DNA of 64,000 nucleotides from Niastella populi (GTDB taxonomy: Bacteria; Bacteroidota; Bacteroidia; Chitinophagales; Chitinophagaceae). Below the pieces are notes generated by a model. It had not been told where the DNA came from. It worked only from the letters and a program-made list of their open reading frames with translations, and made no database searches. The DNA is taken from contig NZ_LWBP01000205.1 of assembly GCF_002078015.1 (NCBI RefSeq), positions 1 to 64,000 on the forward strand. The letters run 5' to 3'. Of this stretch, positions 34,992-45,000 are shown in pieces. How positions within the stretch are numbered: the first letter of the stretch is position 1; every line of letters begins with the position of its first letter. A program made the position numbers and the translations under genes.

Positions 34992-35462
34992 ATGAATAAA
35001 TGGTTGACCATCTTACTTTGTATCGGGCTGCCGCTTGCGGTTGGCAGCATATCGGGCTATGTGACCAGTCAAAACGTACAAACCTGGTATCCCGGCCTTG
35101 CCAAACCTTCTTTTAACCCACCCAATGCTGTGTTTGGCCCTGTATGGACCGTATTGTATATTTTAATGGGCATCTCCTTTTACCTGGTAATTCGCGAACC
35201 CTCCTCTGTGAAAAAGAAGCAGGCCATTATTTTGTTTATCATACAGCTTTTTTTGAATTTCTGGTGGAGCATTTTGTTTTTCCGCTTTCATTTGATTGGC
35301 GTTGCCCTTGCCGATATTGTATTGTTGTGGTTGTTCATCATTCTTATGATCCGCCAGTTTTACCGGGTATCGGGCAGGGCGGCCAATCTGCAATGGCCTT
35401 ACCTGGCATGGGTAAGTTTTGCGGGCGTATTGAATGCCTCCATCTGGTACCTCAATAAATAA
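34992..35462 (+). CDS. tspO: TspO/MBR family tryptophan-rich sensory protein
   Basis: 156 residues with five membrane helices. The family motifs are present: WYPGLAKPSFNPPNAVFGPVWTVLYILMGIS in the first loop and second helix, LNFWWSILFF, and the C-terminal PYLAWVSFAGVLNASIWYLN. TspO proteins bind tetrapyrroles and cholesterol-like molecules and respond to light and oxygen. It follows the SRPBCC gene by 24 bases, so they are one transcript; it precedes an SDR-DUF2867 gene. Its presence supports a photoprotection or tetrapyrrole-sensing cluster. Confidence 0.92.
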   Translation: MNKWLTILLCIGLPLAVGSISGYVTSQNVQTWYPGLAKPSFNPPNAVFGPVWTVLYILMGISFYLVIREPSSVKKKQAIILFIIQLFLNFWWSILFFRFHLIGVALADIVLLWLFIILMIRQFYRVSGRAANLQWPYLAWVSFAGVLNASIWYLNK

Positions 35463-35547
35463 TTTATTGTACGATATGAACTATCGCGGTTACCTGTCCC
35501 AAACCTGCTTCCTGCCCAATGGCATCTGACACTGAATAAAACAAGTT

Positions 35548-36978
35548 ATGCATATACTGATCACTGGAGCGAATGGCTATATTGGTCAACGGCTGGCCCC
35601 GGTACTGGTTGAGCTGGGACACCGCATTACCTGCTGTGTGCGAAGCCGGCAACGTTTTGATACCAGTCATTTGCCAGCCGGCGTAAATATCATTGAAACC
35701 GATTTTTCGCCAGGCAGCCCGCAGGTGACATTTCCCGAAGACATTGACGTGGCATTTTTCCTGATCCATTCCATGCGGGAAGGGCCTTCCTTCGAAATGG
35801 CAGAGCAACAGGCTGCCACCAGTTTTCTGCGGCTGACAGAAGATACCCGTTGTCAGCAAATTATTTACCTGAGCGGCATCGTGAATGCCAGCCATCTTTC
35901 AAGACATTTATCATCGAGGCTGGCGGTTGAAAAAATACTGCGGATGGGCAAAGTGCCGGTGACCGTACTGAGAGCCGGTATTGTAGTTGGCTCAGGCAGT
36001 TCATCGTTCGAAATCATCCGCGACCTGGTGGAGAAGCTGCCCATAATGGTGGCTCCGAAATGGCTGAACACGAAATGCCAGCCGATCGGTATCCGCAATG
36101 TAATCGGTTTTCTGACCGGAATACTTTTGCGGAAAGAAACATTCAACCAGGATTACGATATTGGCGGCCCCACCGTTCTTACCTATAAACAAATGCTGTT
36201 GCAGTTTGCAGCCGTGCGCGGCCTGCATCGACATATAATTACGGTACCGGTGATGACACCGCGGTTATCGAGCTATTGGCTGTACTTCGTAACCTCAACC
36301 TCCTACCCCCTGGCAGTAAACCTGGTAGATAGCATGAAGGTAGATGTGGTATGCCGGCCTAACGACCTTGCACAGCAGTTGGGCATTACTTTGCTTACCT
36401 ACAGGGAGGCGGTATCGCTGGCTTTTCAAAAAATTGAACAGCAGGAAGTGATCAGCAGTTGGAAAGATGCTTTCAGCGCTTCCAATGCCAACCCGCAGAT
36501 CATCAGGAATATCGAAGTGCCGGTATTCGGTTGCTTTAAAGATACCCGGCGCCGCACCATCACTGGCGATGAGCAGGCGGTGCTGCAAAAGATATGGAAC
36601 ATTGGAGGCAATACAGGCTGGTATTACGGTAACGCACTTTGGAAGATCCGTGGCCTGCTCGATAAAGCATTTGGGGGAGTTGGTCTCCGGAGAGGCCGCA
36701 CCAGCCCTTTACGCATATCCAGTGGCGATGCACTGGATTTCTGGCGGGTACTGGTAGCCGATAAAACGAACAAACGCCTGCTGCTGTTTGCTGAAATGAA
36801 ACTACCTGGTGAAGCCTGGCTGGAGTTTCAGATCGTTCAGGAAAACAACCAATGTAGTCTTATTCAGACCGCCACCTTCCGGCCCAAAGGCATTTGGGGC
36901 CGGTTGTACTGGTACAGCGTACTCCCTTTTCATTATTTTATCTTCAATGGCATGATCGATGCGCTGCTGAAGCCCTAA
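35548..36978 (+). CDS. SDR-fold NAD(P)H-binding protein with C-terminal DUF2867
   Basis: 476 residues. N-terminal Rossmann fold begins ILITGANGYIGQRLAPVL (GxxGxxG), followed by an extended-SDR scaffold (about 1-300, including VAFFLIHSMREG and YLSGIVNASHLSRHL). The C-terminal about 145 residues are DUF2867 (DFWRVLVADKTNKRLLLFAEMKLPGEAWLEF, then GRLYWYSVLPFHYFIFNGM). This fusion is typical of the light-linked Bacteroidota cluster with TspO and SRPBCC. Substrate unknown. It is 85 bases downstream of tspO on the same strand. A hairpin at 37002-37030 ends the unit. Confidence 0.88.
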   Translation: MHILITGANGYIGQRLAPVLVELGHRITCCVRSRQRFDTSHLPAGVNIIETDFSPGSPQVTFPEDIDVAFFLIHSMREGPSFEMAEQQAATSFLRLTEDTRCQQIIYLSGIVNASHLSRHLSSRLAVEKILRMGKVPVTVLRAGIVVGSGSSSFEIIRDLVEKLPIMVAPKWLNTKCQPIGIRNVIGFLTGILLRKETFNQDYDIGGPTVLTYKQMLLQFAAVRGLHRHIITVPVMTPRLSSYWLYFVTSTSYPLAVNLVDSMKVDVVCRPNDLAQQLGITLLTYREAVSLAFQKIEQQEVISSWKDAFSASNANPQIIRNIEVPVFGCFKDTRRRTITGDEQAVLQKIWNIGGNTGWYYGNALWKIRGLLDKAFGGVGLRRGRTSPLRISSGDALDFWRVLVADKTNKRLLLFAEMKLPGEAWLEFQIVQENNQCSLIQTATFRPKGIWGRLYWYSVLPFHYFIFNGMIDALLKP

Positions 36979-37001
36979 GGTGGCTAACGGTATTTGACAA
37001 T

Positions 37002-37030
37002 AAAAAACTCCACTTTTCAGTGAAGCTTTT
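37002..37030. terminator. Bidirectional terminator between convergent genes
   Basis: 7-bp stem ctccact/agtgaag with one mismatch and loop tttc (37008-37025). A run of six A precedes it on the + strand (T-tract for the minus gene) and CTTTT follows. It lies between genes ending at 36978 (+) and 37061 (-). Confidence 0.55.
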
Positions 37031-37060
37031 GGTGACCGGGCCAATTAAGCCGATGATTTT

Positions 37061-37750
37061 TTAACAGGCCTTACTATTGCTGTGAAACCGTAAAACCAGC
37101 GATATGGGTACCAGGTCTTCCAGCAACTCGTCTTTTACCAGCCCCATTATACTGCCCGACTGGTACGTGATGCCCCATTTCGTACGGTCAATTATGAGCG
37201 ACGCTGTGGCAACAAGATCCTCCCCTTTTTTGACGATGGTGGCCGGAAAATGGATCTCCTGTGTAATGGCCCGCAGGGTCAGTAGCCCGGTAATATAATA
37301 AGAAGAATCGCCCGAAACTTTAATTGCTTTGGTTAGTTGAAACGTACCCTTGGGATACTTTCTCACATCAAAGAAGTCAGGGTCTTTCAGGTGCGATACC
37401 AGCCCGTTATTGCTGCTCGTGTCTTTCTTGTCGGTAAGGGTAATGGTATTCATATCAAGTTCAAAATAGCCGCCGGCAATAGCGCCGGCGCCATCGAAAG
37501 CCAGGGTACCCGTGCGGGGTTTGATATAACCCTGATGTCCATTTCCTCCCACAACAGAATTGCCTTTCCAGTTGACAAAACTTTCCGGTATAACAAGGGA
37601 ATAGCCCACTACCCTTCCTGCCGGGATGGAAGGCGCCGGTGAGGCAATAGCAAGTGCGGGAGCGTCGACAGCCGCCCCGGAACGATCGCGGCAGGCAATG
37701 GCGCCGGTGAGGCACAAGGATGCGCAAACGTACAATAAGATTGACCGCAT
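37061..37750 (-). CDS. YceI-family lipocalin-like lipoprotein
   Basis: 229 residues from ATG 37750, which starts a lipoprotein signal with lipobox GAIAC (Cys20). An upstream extension to 37945 exists but is Pro/Ala-rich and lies across a promoter box. The YceI beta-barrel (about 50-225) shows FVNWKGNSVVGGNGHQGYI, FELDMNTIT, HLKDPDFFDVRKYPKGTFQL and DRTKWGITYQSG. YceI proteins bind isoprenoid quinones or similar lipids. Divergent from a membrane-bound winged-helix regulator 170 bases away, its likely control partner. Confidence 0.9.
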   Translation of the reverse strand: MRSILLYVCASLCLTGAIACRDRSGAAVDAPALAIASPAPSIPAGRVVGYSLVIPESFVNWKGNSVVGGNGHQGYIKPRTGTLAFDGAGAIAGGYFELDMNTITLTDKKDTSSNNGLVSHLKDPDFFDVRKYPKGTFQLTKAIKVSGDSSYYITGLLTLRAITQEIHFPATIVKKGEDLVATASLIIDRTKWGITYQSGSIMGLVKDELLEDLVPISLVLRFHSNSKAC

Positions 37751-37806
37751 AAGATGTTGATTTTTGTGATGATGAAAGCGGAAAAAAGCAAACCCGGGTT
37801 GTGATA

Positions 37807-37814
37807 CAAACCTA
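37807..37814 (-). promoter_or_regulatory. Bacteroidota -7 element (TAGGTTTG) for the yceI-like gene
   Basis: On the minus strand TAGGTTTG matches TAnnTTTG, 57 bases upstream of the ATG at 37750. TTTT lies about 23 bases further upstream as a weak -33 element. Confidence 0.45.
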
Positions 37815-37920
37815 CATTGTGCGGGCGCCGGAGTGGTAAAAGCGTAGTAAAAACTTTGTAAACGAATGTAAAATGTGGCCGGCGCCACCGTGGCGCGCCG
37901 GGAATGCCGTAATTTTAAGT

Positions 37921-38913
37921 ATGAGCTGGAAAGCCCTGCTGGCAATTGGCACCGCCCTTATAGTCATTGTTTCCTGGACTGCCATCCGGGGCCGCGCTAC
38001 CCTGCCCGCTACTGATGAGGCTACTGAAAAGCTGGTGATCAGGCAGATCGGCCATCAATTGCTGTTACAGGCCGGCGATTCTTCCTCCCGCGTCCTCCCT
38101 GTGGAAGAGCGGGCGAACAGGGAATACCTGATCCGGTTTGCGGCGCCTTTTACCTTTTTTACCGATAGCCTGGTGGGTACTGTGCGCCGGATAATTGCGG
38201 CCAACAGCCTGCCCGCCAATTATCTGGTGGAAGTGATCCAATGCGATTCACCGGCCGAAGTGATCTTCGGATTCCAGATCTACAAAGACAGTGCCCGCAA
38301 TGTAGTACCCTGCCTGGGCCGGCTGCAGGAAAGATCCTGTTACAAGATCCGGATCAGGTTTACGGAAACCCAGGCAGCCGGTATGCACCCGTTTTCAGGC
38401 GGCCTGATGGCAGGCAGCCTGGGGGCTATGCTGGTAAGTTTATTATTCCGCGTATTTTATATAAGAAAAAGAAGTACTGCCGGCAAGCCAGGCAATATGC
38501 CAGCCCCGGTTGCCTTAACCGGATTAACGACAGATGGTCAGGGACCGGAAAACATTCAACCCGATCTGCCGCCGGAAGCAATTAAACAGGAAGTTCCGGC
38601 ATCGAGCGGTATTGCTATCGGTAACCTGGTTTTCCTGCGGGAAAGTCAGCAACTGGTAACTGGTTCTTCCATCATTATGCTCACAGCCAAAGAAGCCAAA
38701 CTGTTGCATGTATTTGCCTGCGCCCAGCAGGAAGTGATAGATCGTGATCAGTTGATGAAAGAAGTGTGGGAAGACGAAGGCGTTATCGTTGGCCGGAGCC
38801 TGGATATGTTCGTTTCGAAATTGCGGAAAAAGTTGCAGGCAGACCCGCGCATAAGCATCCTGAATGTGCATGGCAAAGGGTATAAGCTGGTTGTTGGTCG
38901 AGCGGGGGGCTGA
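37921..38913 (+). CDS. Membrane-anchored winged-helix transcription regulator (ToxR-like, inverted)
   Basis: 330 residues from ATG 37921. Membrane helix 1 at about 4-20 (ALLAIGTALIVIVSW), an extracytoplasmic domain of about 130 residues with three Cys (108, 131, 140), membrane helix 2 at about 161-180 (GLMAGSLGAMLVSLLFRVFY), a basic cytoplasmic stop (IRKRS), a Pro/Gln linker, and a C-terminal OmpR/PhoB-type winged helix (about 232-328: LTAKEAKLLHVFA, DRDQLMKEVWEDEG, VSKLRKKL, NVHGKGYKLV). DNA-binding is thus directly linked to a periplasmic sensor. Divergent from the YceI gene, so it may regulate it. No receiver or kinase domain. Confidence 0.8.
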   Translation: MSWKALLAIGTALIVIVSWTAIRGRATLPATDEATEKLVIRQIGHQLLLQAGDSSSRVLPVEERANREYLIRFAAPFTFFTDSLVGTVRRIIAANSLPANYLVEVIQCDSPAEVIFGFQIYKDSARNVVPCLGRLQERSCYKIRIRFTETQAAGMHPFSGGLMAGSLGAMLVSLLFRVFYIRKRSTAGKPGNMPAPVALTGLTTDGQGPENIQPDLPPEAIKQEVPASSGIAIGNLVFLRESQQLVTGSSIIMLTAKEAKLLHVFACAQQEVIDRDQLMKEVWEDEGVIVGRSLDMFVSKLRKKLQADPRISILNVHGKGYKLVVGRAGG

Positions 38914-38972
38914 GTATTTGCTGTATTGCTCACCGATTGAAGCTGCCTTCTGCCTTGCCGAATTATATGCAC

Positions 38973-39006
38973 AAAAAAGAAGCCACCTTTCGATGGCCTC
39001 TTTTTT
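38973..39006. terminator. Bidirectional terminator between the regulator and the Tc operon
   Basis: Stem gaagcca/tggcctc with a loop of about 8 bases, flanked by A6 on the left and T6+ on the right, so it has a T-tract in both directions. It serves the + gene ending at 38913 and the minus operon ending at 39071. Confidence 0.75.
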
Positions 39007-39070
39007 CAGAACCGTATGTATGAACTCCTTTATTAACCAAACGAACACACGTGCCTTTCATAAAGGCATA

Positions 39071-42000
39071 TTACCAGTACGCTCCTATAAAGCCCCCGAT
39101 GGCGCCGGCAGCGCCGCCAATAGCCGCACCTGCCGCTGTACCAAGCCCGGGTACTACAGAACCAATGGCCGCACCGATCAATGCGCCAGATGCTGCGCCT
39201 GCAAGCGTTGCTGAAGCAACACCGGCCGTACGGCTACCGGTTGCTCCGGTTATATGCGGCTCCACCGCATCACCCACTACCCCACCAACCACTCCTGCCG
39301 CTAAAGCGGTACCCGCTGCAGCTGCCGGGGCCGATGCTGCGCCCGCCGCTGCAACCCGCACCGTGTTTACGATTGGTTGCACCGCCGATTGAGCAACTAC
39401 CCGCACGCCGCCTGCCGACCTTACAAATGCATGTGCATCCATGGCTTCGGCTACTCCGGGAATAAAGGCTCTTGCAGCCACCGTGAGGGTCGTTTGGCCC
39501 ATGCTAACGGCCCGGGCAGCCATACCCGCCGCTCCGCTGCCGATGATGCCTTTATTTTTTTCAACGAACGATCCTGCCGATGATACTGCGCCTTTTACAG
39601 CATTTTTGGCTGTCGTTAACATTCCCGTTCCAGGCGCCGCTCCCGTTGCTGCGGGAGCGGCTGTTGCTGCAGGGGCAGCGGCTGGTGCCGCAACAGGGGT
39701 TGATGCCGCCGGCGCAGCCGGGGCGGCAATCGTTGTGGAGGCCCCGGGCCCCGTACCGCCCTGGTAGTCCTTATTGATGGTTACCAATGGCACCCCGTAT
39801 ACATTGTATTTGGTATCGATGGTACCGCCTCCGTATTTCAGGTCACCGATCAATTGCGCATTCCCGGTAGTAATGCCTCCGCCTACCGACAGCGTTGAAC
39901 CGGGACGGGCCACTACCACATCTATATTATGCGATCCTTTAGGTCCGCCCGGAGTTCCGCCAATTTGCGTAATAACGCCACCCACAACACGAACTTCGCT
40001 ATATATGCGATCTGACCCCCTGACTCCTGTACTTTGCATATCGCCGATCACATTGGTTGCTTCGGCATGAGCGGCCGTACCGGCCGGACTGGAATTGGTT
40101 GAGCTAAAATTAAGCGGCTTTCCGGCTCCAGACCTGAAACCAGCTTCTGCATACAGATACCGCAACAAATCGCCATCATCATTATCCGGCGGCCCCGAGG
40201 TGGCCCCATTCCGGTCGAGCAACAGAACGGGGTTGTTCCTTGCGTAGATAAAGATATTTAACCCATCTGCAATGCCAACAGGATCAGCCGAAGCCCAGCG
40301 GCAAAGCCAGGGGCTATAGTACCGGGCGCCATGATAATACAAACCGGTTTCTTCGTCACGCTCCTTGGCCGTATAACGATATCGCGCAGCCGGTACTTCC
40401 CGGCTGGCATCAATGGTACTGAAAGACGTGGTTCCGAACGGAAAATATTCCTCCCTTGAAATGACATTGGCAAGGTCATCGAGCTCCATACCAACAGACC
40501 GCAGGTGATTGCCATACTGGTACCGCAGCGCCTGTTGTTCTTCGCTGCCTTCAGGCAAAATTACCGGCGTTTCAATAATAGCTACCCTGCTCTGGTTATC
40601 CATCACGTGCAGGGTTTCCCTTTCAACTATAATGGTTCCTGCCCCCGATGTTTTTTTGTAGATCTCCAGTATACCCAGGTAATACCTTTCTTCGGTTATT
40701 CCACCCGGCCGTTCAACGATCTTTCGTACCCGTTGCCTGTCGTTACCATACACGTACCAGGCCTTTCCGCCACCTCCCAGGCCGGCCTGCTGTAATTCAT
40801 CCCTGAAATTCCAAACCAACTGCTGCACCTGTTCCATTATGGGCATGTTGCCATGCGCATCATAGTTGACCCCATTGGGCATATCGATGTATTTGTATTC
40901 AAGATCCCCCACCCGGGTAGCAGCCAGCCTGTTGCTGTTGCCTTCGTAAGTAAAGGTGCGGGTAAAGGAACTGTTCCTGGCCGTATGCTGCTGCGCCAGC
41001 ATATTATCGGCTTTATCGTACGTGTATTCTTCCCTGTAATTACGAAAGGCATTGGCATCGTTGGGATCAATTACCGTTGAAGAAATAAAAGGTTGGTTCC
41101 TGTAATTATTATCTGGCCGGTTATGATTGATATCGGTTTGACCGGCATGTTTGCGGCCGCTCGCTTTTATTAACCGGTACACCGCATCGTATTCGTATTT
41201 ATTCAGGGCCATCACCTGTTCGCCATCAAAAAATACAGGCGCCTGCGCCGCATCACCGGTTTGAACGATGTTGCCGGCGGCATCATAAACGTAATGCATA
41301 TCCTGCAGTACAACGTTACCGGCATTACGGGTGGTACATTGCCGCAGCAACCGGAAGCTACGGCTGTCATAAGTATACTGCGTTCGGGTTTGATTGCCGT
41401 ACAAAATAGCTGTTCGCTGCCCTTTTGCATCATAATGAATGGCATTTACAAAAAACGTCGCTTCCGGTGCGCCCCGCAGCTTTACCGCTATTGACTTCAG
41501 GAGGTTCGCTTCATTGTACTGCGGGTAAATATCACTGGGCGTCATACCGGCGCTATGAGGCGTGGTAATGGTCACCGGCCTGCTCATGGCATCGAACAGG
41601 CTGCGGCTTTCATATTCCGCGTCCTGTACCGCCACCGCTTCCGGATGCGTCCAGTCGATGGTTGTTTTGTATTCAACGGCAAACCGCTTAGCCGTATGTA
41701 TGGCATTGCCCTTGCAGTCGTTTGCCCGGTAGTACAGGCAGCCCGACTGATCATATTTCACCCGCACCTTGCCCAGCAGGTTAGCCGCTTTGGCTGCTGC
41801 CGCAGGCATCGACTCACCATATTCCAACCGTTCATACATAACAGCCGGGCGGTCGCCTTCGAGCACAAAAGAGGCTACCGGCCGGTGCAATGCATCATAG
41901 CGGTAACTAAACTGATGCCCCCTGTCGTCCCAGGAAACAAGCGGTCTTCCCGCAACATCGGCTATCATCCACCGCCGGCCCGCATCCATACTGGTTTGCT

Positions 42001-45000
42001 GCAACCTGTTTCCCAGCATATCGTATTCGAAGGAAACAACGGTGCGCTCCAGGGCATCCTGCACGGCCAGTTCTTTTCCCTGCATATCCAGTATTACCCT
42101 GGTGGCCAGCAATTCGCCATTGTTATCTGCAATGGTCAGGAACGGCCGGCCCAATGTATCGAGGTGTTTTATTGCGGGTGTATGGGCATGTTTCGCCGAA
42201 AGCCAGGCAGCCCTTGCTGCCGCCCCGTCCGGCTCGGGGCCCATAGGGTCGGGACTACCCCTTTCAGCATACCACTCACTATCGAGCACCGTATCATTGG
42301 CGTCATAATGCATCTCCATCCACGGCGAAAACACCACACGGGAAATGCTCTTATCGGCATTTGTAATTTTTATCACCCTGCCCAGCGCGTCGTATTCCAA
42401 CACGGGGGTTACGCCCAGCTGTACCATTTCCCCTTCATCATCAAAAGAAGGGTCCGTACTAAAATAGGGTTCATACTGTTTTACGGCATTGCCTTTATTG
42501 TTCAGGAGGGTTCGGCCATTGCCTATCCATCGCAAAGCGGCGCCTGTATCTACCGTTATCAAAGTTCCGTCGGGTTGTACCTTTAAGGCCAGGCCCGGTT
42601 CGGCCTGCGATTTTTTTAAAATTTCATGGCCGCCGCCATCGCAATATGAATAGCTTTCATGCCAGCGGGTATTATGGGCCGCATCGGCATGATAATGCGT
42701 TTCCCGGGTACGTACTTTTGACCAGGCAGGCCTGGGTTTGTAATTATCGATATCAAAATCCGGTGCATTGGTTTGTTCCAGCCAGTCGTGCATGCTATAT
42801 TCAATAACCGCGGTTGGCTGATCCTGTGCATCTTTTATTTCGGCTTTACTTTCATCAATTTCATCACACTTATCAACGCCTCTTTTACCAATGATAAAAC
42901 TGCGTACGGTGTTACCCAGTTCATCGAAGCGAACGGCGCTTTCGTTATCGTTCACGTCCTGCATGATCCAGGGCGATAAAGTACGGTAATTAAACGCCAG
43001 CCGGTTGCCGGGCAATTCCTTTACCTGTACGGTATTGCCAAGGGCGTCTGTGGTACGTTTTACAAACAAACAGTACCCGGCATCGTACTCAATGGTACCT
43101 GTATTGCCAAATGCGTCGGTTACCGAAGTAATTACATAAAAATGCGCCCGGTCGTACTGTTTGGTTCCGGAAGGCACCCAGTAATAACCGTTCATATACA
43201 CATAACCGCCCTTTGTTGCATCCTGCAGTAATGAATGCAGTTCAGCAGCGGGAATTTTTTCACTCAACAACCTGTTCATTACGGCGGGGGTACCTGCTGC
43301 GGAATAACTTTGATGCAGCAGCGCTTTTGCCGTCAGTTGACCGAAAGGCAACACCGTTATGCCGTCATCGCCCCTGAACCGCATCCGGGAATACGTAATC
43401 AGCCGTCTTTGCAATGAACCATCAAATGGCCTTTCGTACGGGATAACGGGGGCAATGGTGCAATAGCTTTTTATGTTTTCAAGGGAAAGGTAACCTGTGA
43501 ACGGGGGCAGTCCATTCACTTCGTAAGTAAGCTGCTGCCAGGGTGTGGATACCCTGTAATCGAAAGCGGCGTGAACGCTGTTGGTGTACGTGTTAATGTG
43601 ATAGCTGCAATATATTTTTTCCTGTTCGGGTTTATCCGTGGCAGGGGCCCTTCGTTTACAGGCCAGGGAAACCATTTGCTCTACCTGCCCGTAATCATTT
43701 ACTTTCAGGGTAAAGTGCTGCGTTACCCGGGCATCTGCCGGGTTTCGTTCATAATGATAAGTGATGGATTCCCTTTCATGCACCAGCCATACAGCATAGG
43801 GCAGCTGTGCCCGCGGCTGCAGGCAAACGATGGCTGCGGTACGCTGTTCTACGGAATAAGGATGTATTTCCTGCGCACTGCCATCCTGCGCATAAATCTC
43901 TTTTCTCAACATAGTTCCTTTGCAGGCCCTCAACGCTTCCTGCCACTCAATGGTATCCGATGCTTCGGGCACCAGGGGTTGCGGAAGCTGCTTTTCAGGC
44001 GCCAGGGTATTTTGATAATACTCATGCGCGTACTGGTTGAAAATTTGCTGCCGGTTAAGGAAAGCGCCGGTATGGTACCATGTTTTTGTAAGTACCGGGT
44101 GCTGATGCAGGGAGGCATCCACCACATTATTGGCCGCTCCGTTACTTTCCTGTATAAAATGAGCTATATGTTCTGAATCTTTTTGTTCTACCCGGCCAAA
44201 CCCACGGAACTCCTTTTCCTGATGATCGTAATAGCCATGATGATAACTATACTCGGTGGCAAAACGGGTTTTCATAATGCGATCGAACGTCACCACCTTT
44301 GAGACACAGTATACGGGAAAATGCAGTTTGGTGATCCATTCCTTTCCCGCCAGTTTATCTTCAATATAATAATGGGTCGATGGCTTATAACTTATTGTCA
44401 CTTCTTTTCCGAGATTGTTCTTAAAGCCGGTCAATACATGCGGCTTTTCACTATTCATAAGATCGATATACCGAAGCGGCGCGTTTTGGTGTTGCGGCAA
44501 CGGACTGCTCCACACCAGGCAGGAAAGTCCGGTACCCAACAGATCTGCTACCAGGCAATTTGCCGGCTTCGCCCCTTCCGGCGCCACCGTTATACGTTTG
44601 GGTTCAATGGCAAACCGGTTGCCCTGCTGGTTCATGTAGATGGTTACGCCCTTTTGTCCCAGGTAAATTATATCCGGTGTTCCGGAACCATCTATATCGG
44701 CCAGCCTGATGAGGGCGGGGTTGAACAAATCGGGCCCATCGAAAACCGGCGCATTGTCCATACTAACCTTTGCCCCAAAGCGCCCATAGCCCAGGTTGGG
44801 CCAGTAACAAACTTCGCCATTCCTGATCCGGACAATATCCGTTAAACCACTGCCGCTCATGCCCGCCAAAAAAATGCTTTGCATGGCATCGGCAAAAACA
44901 ACGGCGGGTCCTTTTTCTTCATCAAACGTTTTACCGGTTTTTAATGCCTTTCCGAAACCTTTTTTTCCTAATGAAGGATACCAGGTAAAGGCATTGTCTT

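Noticed and set aside
37751-37945. N-terminal extension of the YceI gene
   Set aside because: The lipoprotein signal starts at 37750; the extension overlaps the divergent gene's start and a promoter box.
39100-39770. Several long plus-strand frames rich in Ala/Pro opposite the TcC tail
   Set aside because: They are antisense to a GC-rich low-complexity coding stretch, with no family likeness.
41555-42586. A 343-codon plus-strand frame
   Set aside because: It lies wholly inside the TcB-TcC gene on the opposite strand, where codon bias keeps an antisense frame open; no domain is visible.
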